In this document: piece by piece, positions 58,443 through 64,000 of the stretch | How positions within the stretch are numbered: position 1 is the stretch's first letter | How the letters are laid out: each line of letters begins with the position of its first letter | Assembly (NCBI RefSeq): GCF_000758165.1 | Contig: NZ_JNUP01000064.1 | Location: forward strand, 62,001 to 126,000 | Direction of reading: 5' to 3' | DNA length: 64,000 bases | Origin: Spirochaeta lutea | GTDB lineage: Bacteria > Spirochaetota > Spirochaetia > DSM-27196 > Salinispiraceae | Made by a program: the position numbers and the translations under genes | The notes under the pieces: generated by a model | What the model was told of the DNA's origin: nothing | What the model saw: the letters and a program-made list of their open reading frames with translations, nothing else | The model's database searches: none

Positions 58443-59866
58443 ATCATTTCCTTAAGAACTGCCTGGACCGCCTGAGGTTCTGCTCGGCCGGCAGTAGCTT
58501 TCATAACCTGACCCATAAGGAACCCGAAGGGTTTGGGATCGCCTGCTCTAATCTGCTCAATAGCCTTGGAATGTTCCTGAAGGATCGGCTCGATAATGGC
58601 AGCAATTTCCTTCGGATCGGTTATCTGTTCCAATCCCTTGTCCTTCATAACCTGTTCAGGATCCACATCCTCTTCGAACACAATATCCAGGATCTGTTTC
58701 GCAATCTTGCCGTGGATTTTCCCCGATGCCAACAGGGTCAATAATTGATGAAACCTGGGTGGGGTTAGAACCGAATTGGAAGCCTGCACCCCGTACCGGT
58801 TAAGCAGCTTTTGAACATCCCCTGAGAGCCAGGTTGCCAGGGCGACCGGATCCGAGCCTAGGGCGATGATCTCCTCAAAATAATCAGCGGTACTGCGCTC
58901 CTCACAGATTTGCTCAGCCTGCTGCTCGTGTATCCCGTAGTCATTGATGAGCCGAAGCTTTCTTGCCAGGGGCAATTCGCATAACCGCTCCTCAATTCGA
59001 GTCAGAAACGGCTGATCGGTTACAAAGGGGGGTAAATCGGGTTCAGGGAAATACCGGTAATCATTGGCATTTTCCTTACTACGCATAACCACGGTCTGAT
59101 CACGGTTCTCGTTCCATAACCGTGTTTCCTGTACCACCGTGCCTCCCTCTTCCAGGATTTCAGATTGACGGTCAATCTCATAATTCAGACCAAGGCGGAC
59201 AAACCGGCTGGAGTTCAGGTTTTTAATTTCCACCTTACGGCCAAGGCCATGCCCCTTCAAGTTGAGGGAGATATTCGCATCGCATCTCATGGATCCTTCA
59301 TCCATATTTCCGTCGCTCACTCCTAAATACCGCACGATCCTTCGTAGCTCATGCATGAGAATCTCTGCTTCCTCCCCTAGACTCATGTCGGGTTCGGTGA
59401 CTATCTCTAACAGCGGTGTTCCGGTTCGGTTGTAATCCACCAGTGACATATCCCCAGCATGGATCATCTTTCCGGCATCCTCTTCGAGATGGCATTCATG
59501 GATGCGAACACGTTTAACCTGGCCATCCACTTGGATATCAATGTATCCATTTGTACCCAAGGGGGCATCAAACTGGCTGATTTGGTAGTTCTTCGGTAAA
59601 TCCGGGTAAAAATAGTTCTTTCGTTCAAACATGGTCCGGGGGGTTAGGGTACAGTTCAGCGCTCTGGCCACCAGATACGCCTTTTCCATGGCTTCGGCAT
59701 TCAGACTTGGTAAGCTCCCGGGCAGCCCCATACAAACAGGGCAGATATTGGTATTAGGCTCATCTCCGAAGTTATTTTTGCATGAGCAGAAAACCTTTGA
59801 TTCCGTGGTTAGCTGCACATGAATTTCTAGACCTACAAAACTATCATACTTTGTTTGATACCTCAT
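58439..59866 (-). CDS. gatB: Asp/Glu-tRNA amidotransferase subunit B
   Basis: 475 residues from ATG 59866. VGLEIHVQLTTESKVFCSC opens the catalytic domain, with zinc-site cysteines continuing in NICPVCMGLPGSLP; HLEEDAGKMIHAG, the helical tail and a YqeY-like end (FGFLMGQVMKATAGRAEPQ) complete it. It binds misacylated tRNA and activates it with ATP. The start overlaps the gatA stop by 4 nt; the longer frame to 59995 lies within gatA. Confidence 0.96.
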   Translation of the reverse strand: MRYQTKYDSFVGLEIHVQLTTESKVFCSCKNNFGDEPNTNICPVCMGLPGSLPSLNAEAMEKAYLVARALNCTLTPRTMFERKNYFYPDLPKNYQISQFDAPLGTNGYIDIQVDGQVKRVRIHECHLEEDAGKMIHAGDMSLVDYNRTGTPLLEIVTEPDMSLGEEAEILMHELRRIVRYLGVSDGNMDEGSMRCDANISLNLKGHGLGRKVEIKNLNSSRFVRLGLNYEIDRQSEILEEGGTVVQETRLWNENRDQTVVMRSKENANDYRYFPEPDLPPFVTDQPFLTRIEERLCELPLARKLRLINDYGIHEQQAEQICEERSTADYFEEIIALGSDPVALATWLSGDVQKLLNRYGVQASNSVLTPPRFHQLLTLLASGKIHGKIAKQILDIVFEEDVDPEQVMKDKGLEQITDPKEIAAIIEPILQEHSKAIEQIRAGDPKPFGFLMGQVMKATAGRAEPQAVQAVLKEMI

Positions 59867-61308
59867 ACTGCTCCTCCCGATCCAGCCATGGTGTAGGGAT
59901 GGGGGGTATGGGGTGAATACTGTACTGGCAACAGCTCCGATAGCCGTCTTGCCACATCCATCAGTCTCTCTTCCCCGAAATACGGACCCATACACTGGAT
60001 TCCCGTTGGCAGGCCCTGATGAACCCCGGTGGGAATCGCCAGGGCAGGCATACCCGTGAGGTTCGCTGCTGTGGTGAATTTATCTGCAACTTTCTGCTGA
60101 AAGGGATCCAGGCCACCCTCCCCATGTTTAAATGCCTGGGTGGGATACACCGGCATAATGATTGCGTCTACCTTTGAGAAAATACGTTCAAAATCCATCC
60201 GAATGGCAGTTCGAATTTTTTGAGCCCGGTGATAAAACTGGTCTTGAAATCCGCTCCGGAGGACGTAGGTTCCGAGAAGGATCCGGAGCTTCACCTCATC
60301 ACCGAATCCCTCATCTCGGCTCTTTCTGATGAGCTCTTCCGGATTTTCAGCAAAAATCGGCCGATGGCCGTATCGGATGCCGTTGAACCGTGCAAGGTTG
60401 GCACTTGCTTCGGCGGTAGCGATGGTGTAGTAGGCTGGTACGGCATATTCAAGCATGGGCAGGGAGATCTCCTCCACCGTATAACCAAGCTGCTCCAGAG
60501 CTTTCCGGGAATTCCCGTACGCCTCGGCTACACCGGGATCAAGGCCTAAATCGCCTACCAGCATTCCAATGGTCCGCCCCGCGGTTTTGGTTTCCCGGAC
60601 ATGAGAATCATCCCAAACTAGACTGGTCTGATCCCGCGGGTCCACTCCCCGCATCGTCCGGAAACACTGCTCTAAAAGGTCAATGTCGAGACTGGTGATT
60701 CCAATGACCTCCAAACTGGACGCATAGGCAACCAGACCATAGCGGCTCACAGCCCCGTAGGTAGGTTTCAAGCCGTACACACCGCAAAAATTCGCCGGTT
60801 GCCGTACAGAGCCCCCGGTATCGCTGCCAAGAGCCAGGGGTACGAGTCCGGCAGCAACCGATGATGCGGAACCGCCGGAACTGCCCCCGGCGACAAACTC
60901 GGAATTCCAGGGGTTATTGGTGTTCATTAATGCGGAATTATCGGTGGATGATCCCATCCCGAATTCATCCAGGTTGGTTTTTCCCACTGGCACGGCCCCT
61001 TGGGTAATGAGGCGTTCCACAGCGGTGGCTGTGTAGGGGCTTACAAAGGTGGAAAGCATCTTACTTCCGCAGGTTAGTTTGAAGTTTTTGAGGGCGATGT
61101 TGTCTTTAATTGCGAAGGGAATATTCTTTAGAAGGGGCTCGGAATCGGAAACTTCTGTTTTTTTCTGGGTCTGGGCGGTCATCAGCCCCCGGGCGGGATC
61201 GAATTCCAGAAACGATCCGAGGGTTTGATCCTTTTCACGTACCCATTGGGCATACGAACGCCCTCCAGCCTCAGAAAGGACACTACTCCAGTGCTTTTGT
61301 TGTTCCAT
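59863..61308 (-). CDS. gatA: Asp/Glu-tRNA amidotransferase subunit A
   Basis: 481 residues. Amidase-signature enzyme that frees ammonia from glutamine. Catalytic lysine in PFAIKDNIALKNF, Ser-cis-Ser region GGSSGGSASSVAAGLVPLA with GSDTGGSVRQPA holding the nucleophile. Separated from gatC by 112 nt that contain a short AGGTG/CACCT hairpin. Confidence 0.96.
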   Translation of the reverse strand: MEQQKHWSSVLSEAGGRSYAQWVREKDQTLGSFLEFDPARGLMTAQTQKKTEVSDSEPLLKNIPFAIKDNIALKNFKLTCGSKMLSTFVSPYTATAVERLITQGAVPVGKTNLDEFGMGSSTDNSALMNTNNPWNSEFVAGGSSGGSASSVAAGLVPLALGSDTGGSVRQPANFCGVYGLKPTYGAVSRYGLVAYASSLEVIGITSLDIDLLEQCFRTMRGVDPRDQTSLVWDDSHVRETKTAGRTIGMLVGDLGLDPGVAEAYGNSRKALEQLGYTVEEISLPMLEYAVPAYYTIATAEASANLARFNGIRYGHRPIFAENPEELIRKSRDEGFGDEVKLRILLGTYVLRSGFQDQFYHRAQKIRTAIRMDFERIFSKVDAIIMPVYPTQAFKHGEGGLDPFQQKVADKFTTAANLTGMPALAIPTGVHQGLPTGIQCMGPYFGEERLMDVARRLSELLPVQYSPHTPHPYTMAGSGGAV

Positions 61309-61420
61309 GTGTATCTCACTATGTCTAACGAATGGTTAGGTGTCGTCCACCTGCTCCTTGATCGACGACGTTTTATGTGCTGCTTGTAATGATAAAATAG
61401 GGTTGCAGTTGTATTAATTT

Positions 61421-61699
61421 TTACAGCACGTTGGGAATACAGATAAAACGATCTTCAAGATCAGGAGCCTGTTCCAGAATATCGTCGGCCAGGTCTGAGG
61501 TATTATTATTGTCCGGCCGGAGCCGGTTCGTTTTAAGCATTGCATGGGTGGTCGGCTCCAACCCCTCGACAGAGACTTCCATCATTTTTTCGAAGTAGGA
61601 AACCATTTGGGTAACCTCTTGGGTTAATCGTTCGGTTTCCTCTTCACGGAGCTCAATTTGTGCAAGCTCCGCAGTAACTGTCAGTTCACGCTTCTCCAT
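61421..61699 (-). CDS. gatC: Asp/Glu-tRNA amidotransferase subunit C
   Basis: 92 residues, the usual length. Small helical protein that wraps around GatA and joins it to GatB: VTAELAQIELREEETERLTQ early and PTTHAMLKTNRLRPD in the linker. First gene of the operon; a promoter lies so close that the leader would be about 2 nt. Confidence 0.93.
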   Translation of the reverse strand: MEKRELTVTAELAQIELREEETERLTQEVTQMVSYFEKMMEVSVEGLEPTTHAMLKTNRLRPDNNNTSDLADDILEQAPDLEDRFICIPNVL

Positions 61700-61707
61700 A
61701 GTCTCAC

Positions 61708-61736
61708 TGTTTACAACGCCCCTGGGGTACTGTCAA
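61708..61736 (-). promoter_or_regulatory. gatC promoter, near-leaderless
   Basis: Minus strand TTGACA (61731-61736), 17-nt spacer containing CCCCAGGGG, TAAACA (61708-61713, weak). Predicted start 61701, two bases before the ATG. Confidence 0.45.
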
Positions 61737-62122
61737 GGTTCCACCCTCCCGATTCACCGAATTAGGGTTCGGGAAAGCAAGGACCATGATTTGACGGATT
61801 AAAAAATATGAAATAAATTAGGGTCGGCGAGTTCAAAAACAAGATGCCTATGGTATACTTATAGTTCTATATATAAAGAGAATAATCGATGGTCATCAAT
61901 GTAACCGAGCATCGATGATAGAATTCAATGGTACGTTACTATACCCCGGTGTTCATTCGTAAAATTTAGGCGGGAACAGAATACCGCCGCTGGTATAACG
62001 TTAGCAGGTATACATAATTCTCCAACGTTCCAGAACCGAATAAGTCATCTCACGGCTTTTCGGCTTGGGTTGTAGGATTTATCATAGATTGCTGCGTAGC
62101 GGGTATAAGATAAGGAGTTTTC
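61737..62122. other. Intergenic region upstream of the MGH1-like gene
   Basis: About 385 bp, partly AT-rich (around 61840-61890). Contains an ATCGATG/CATCGAT inverted repeat around 61890-61917 and several TATAC/GTATA stretches. Promoter elements for the glycosidase gene are probably here but none is clear. Confidence 0.3.
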
Positions 62123-63544
62123 GTGGCGAAAAAAGACTTTCCTGGTGTCCACTTTTATGATCAGGACTTCGTCGATGTGTATGACCAAACCTGGGCTTGG
62201 ATTGAAGAATTCTGGCAGAAGGGTTCAGAAGAAAATGGGTTGCAGCCAAAATTTTTCAACCAGCCAACCGCAGAAACCATTAGCCAAGTCGAAGCCTGTT
62301 TCTCCACATTCTTCCTTGTCTACAGTAATAAAATCTACCCCTGCACTCCCCAGCTTGACAATTTTTATGCAAAACAGGAAGAAAATGGTGCAATCAGGAG
62401 TGAATACCGGGTTAGCGACGGCTCAGCCTTTTTAACGGACGATAACCCGGAGGGGGTATGTCTACCCTTATTTTCATGGGCTGAGCATAACCTCTTTCAT
62501 AAAATCGGTAATAAAAAGCGAATCAAAGAAATCATGCCGATCCTTGAGAAACACTTCTCCTGGCTGGAGTCGACCTTTAAGGATGAAAACGGCCTCTACC
62601 GCGTACCGCTCTCAGCAACCGGGATGCCGAACAGTCCCCGTAAAAACAGCGTATACTATTGCGATTTCAATATGGTTATGGCAGTGAATGCCATGTATAT
62701 GGCCGAGCTGGCTGATATTCTCAATGATAAAGAAATCAGCTTTTTTTATAAACGCCATTACTTCTCACTTAAAACGAAAATCAACCAGCTCATGTGGAAT
62801 GAAGAATCAGGAACCTATTTTGACCTTGATGAGTCCCTTGCCCAGGTTCCGGTAAAACATCTGGGAGCCTTCTGGAGCCTGCTCTGTGAATTGCCCAACG
62901 ATGCGAAGGCTGAAAAGCTTCTCGACCATCTCAAGAATCCCGATACCTTCGGTACCCCCAACCCCTTTCCTTCCCTTGCCGCTGATGAACCTGAGTTTCA
63001 CGAAACCGGCAATGGATACCGGGGGTCGGTATTCCCCCACCTGACGTTCATGGTCATAAAGGGGCTTGAGAAGTACGCCGGCTACTCCCTGGCCCGGGAG
63101 AGCGCTATCCGCCACCTCTACTATATGCTTGATACCCTTCATCCCGAGGGCAATCGACGGGGTAAGGTATGGGAAGCCTATAAACCGACCAAAGAAGGTC
63201 CGGCAGAGTGGCCGGACAACCCAGATTTTCCCCGTGAGCAGTTCATCACCACCGTTAGCCTCTCAACCATAACCCTGATGATAGAGAATGTCATAGGATT
63301 GTTTGTTAGCTTGCCCCGAAAAACGGTGGATTGGATCGTCCCGACCCTGGAGGTCATGGGAATTGATAATCTATCCCTAAAACGCAACCTCATAACCATC
63401 CTTAGCAACAAATCAAATAGGGGCTGGGAGATCAGGTTAGAGAGCGAAAAATTGTATTACTTTACCATCGATATAATCGGGGATAAGAAAAAGACCCTGC
63501 CCATCCCCTCCGGTAAGTGTTCAATGCTCATCGACAAGCTGTAA
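62123..63544 (+). CDS. MGH1-like glycoside hydrolase (trehalase-like alpha/alpha barrel)
   Basis: 473 residues, GTG start with AAGGAG upstream. The pattern is that of (alpha/alpha)6-barrel enzymes such as trehalase and GH63: TFKDENGLYRVPLSATGMPN, VYYCDFNMVMAVNAMYMAEL, LMWNEESGTYFDLDE, ETGNGYRGSVFPHLTFMVIK and GKVWEAYKPTKEGP. Acidic residues in these motifs may be catalytic. No signal peptide, so cytoplasmic sugar breakdown is likely. A short extra domain of about 90 residues ends the protein. Exact substrate unknown. Confidence 0.8.
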   Translation: MAKKDFPGVHFYDQDFVDVYDQTWAWIEEFWQKGSEENGLQPKFFNQPTAETISQVEACFSTFFLVYSNKIYPCTPQLDNFYAKQEENGAIRSEYRVSDGSAFLTDDNPEGVCLPLFSWAEHNLFHKIGNKKRIKEIMPILEKHFSWLESTFKDENGLYRVPLSATGMPNSPRKNSVYYCDFNMVMAVNAMYMAELADILNDKEISFFYKRHYFSLKTKINQLMWNEESGTYFDLDESLAQVPVKHLGAFWSLLCELPNDAKAEKLLDHLKNPDTFGTPNPFPSLAADEPEFHETGNGYRGSVFPHLTFMVIKGLEKYAGYSLARESAIRHLYYMLDTLHPEGNRRGKVWEAYKPTKEGPAEWPDNPDFPREQFITTVSLSTITLMIENVIGLFVSLPRKTVDWIVPTLEVMGIDNLSLKRNLITILSNKSNRGWEIRLESEKLYYFTIDIIGDKKKTLPIPSGKCSMLIDKL

Positions 63545-63714
63545 CCAGGGGTCAGATTTTAATTCCGCCTGGAGGGCATACAAGGTTGCAAGGGTTCCTA
63601 CAGGCGGTACAATTCCGTGGGTCACCCACTGGTTATAAAACCCGGGACTAGACTACTTTCCTTCAATTATTGCAGGCTCTTCAAACATTTGCTTTGAATG
63701 AGCCCCGCGCTGGA
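63545..63714. other. Intergenic sequence after the glycosidase gene
   Basis: No gene seen. It begins with GGGGTCAGATTTTAATT, a motif type often found beside REP-associated transposase genes in other genomes, but no such gene is present. Confidence 0.25.
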
Positions 63715-63755
63715 CCAAAAAACAGAACCTCGTTTCTAAGAAATGAGGTTCTGTT
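63715..63755 (-). terminator. Terminator of nudC
   Basis: AACAGAACCTC (63721-63731) and GAGGTTCTGTT (63745-63755) extend inward to a stem of about 16 bp with a 3-nt loop. On the minus strand it is followed by six T (63715-63720), so it serves nudC. Confidence 0.85.
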
Positions 63756-63807
63756 CTCTAATTGCCGCGTACTAGGTGCAGACGACTTCTGCACTTGGCT
63801 CATCAAG

Positions 63808-64000
63808 TTATTTTTTTTCTTCGCCTCTGCCCAATACGAGGTCGGTTAATTGCCGGGATAAACTCAGGGCCGGAGGCAGGAGCGGTAGATCCCCGGCAGT
63901 ATAGAACCCTGCATGGGCTAACTCATCCTCCTGGAGATCCAGTTCTCCCGAGTGATATTCCGCCGTGTATCCCAGCATGAGCCCCTCCGGAAAGGGCCAG
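63808..64000 (-). CDS. nudC: NADH pyrophosphatase-like Nudix hydrolase, C-terminal part
   Basis: The 63 C-terminal residues are in the window; the 5' part lies beyond the right edge. The fragment reads WPFPEGLMLGYTAEY, then ELDLQEDELAHAGFYTAGDL, PLLPPALSLSRQLTDLVL, and matches the NudC segment after the Nudix box (the SQPWPFPxS-type NADH-specificity motif is at the edge). NudC cleaves NADH and NAD-capped RNA. The zinc-binding and Nudix-box parts cannot be checked here. Confidence 0.8.
   Translation of the reverse strand, partial: WPFPEGLMLGYTAEYHSGELDLQEDELAHAGFYTAGDLPLLPPALSLSRQLTDLVLGRGEEKK

Noticed and set aside
63553-63569. RAYT/REP-type mobile element from GGGGTCAGATTTTAATT
   Set aside because: Only a short motif resemblance from memory; no paired copy or transposase gene in the window.
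1-64000. CRISPR arrays, prophage, integrases, rRNA or replication origin
   Set aside because: No regularly spaced direct repeats, phage structural genes, recombinase motifs, rRNA segments or clustered DnaA boxes were seen on either strand.

Overview
The window is a gene-dense stretch (more than 50 protein genes and one tRNA-Leu gene) from what I infer to be a free-living member of the Spirochaetota. The inference rests on gene content: a diderm envelope (lptC-lptA-lptB, OmpA-like protein, many lipoproteins), HprK/HPr together with RpoN and an NtrYX-type system, CheR/CheB, and an archaeal-type AspRS with GatCAB. There is no rRNA or species-specific marker, so the phylum is probable rather than proven. 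No CRISPR array, prophage or transposase gene was seen.

Layout. 1-3054: a TPR protein (running off the left edge) and a LamG/FN3 exported protein, divergent from uvrC (3119-4942). 4947-17062: one long minus-strand run, pyrG-lptC-lptA-lptB-rpoN-hpf-hprK-ptsH-DUF4390-ntrY-ntrX-lexA-holA, with tiny gaps or overlaps and one clear internal promoter before rpoN. 17137-22319: cheR, cheB, lipB, a degenerate YmdB-type phosphoesterase, an hsp20 gene with a structured leader, a 44-residue membrane microprotein and tRNA-Leu(CAG). 22628-28722: an ABC-F ATPase, then a LacI regulator and a three-gene sugar ABC importer with a palindromic operator. 28866-37548: DUF4386 and Crp/Fnr genes, an MFS carrier, a Na+/H+ antiporter-like protein, an ECF S-like membrane protein, a 109-bp MITE-like element, an OmpA/exported protein/rhomboid operon and an NlpC/P60-like lipoprotein.

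37638-45290 is the most interesting block: polyprenyl synthase, a type II NADH dehydrogenase fused to a DoxX-like membrane domain that carries an alanine-rich repeat insert, ApbE flavin transferase, a two-domain FMN-binding lipoprotein and a NusG-II domain protein, followed upstream by NYN and thyX genes. Apart from the fusion this is the parts list of flavin-based extracellular electron transfer loci known from Listeria: NADH to quinone to covalently flavinylated surface lipoprotein.

45656-56447: CapA-like and M23 proteins, a class IV aminotransferase, ppk1 with ppx/gppA, a NadR-like protein whose kinase half has lost its P-loop, NfeD and two stomatin-like SPFH proteins. 56672-61699: gatC-gatA-gatB-aspS-GNAT, the indirect Asn-tRNA pathway, with AspRS residues expected of a non-discriminating enzyme. 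62123-63544: an MGH1-like glycosidase. 63808-64000: the C-terminal end of nudC.

Recurring features across the window: several transcription units seem to start only 0-6 nt before the ATG (pyrG, uvrC, gatC, and less certainly others), and small inverted-repeat elements of about 105-110 bp recur in intergenic DNA.
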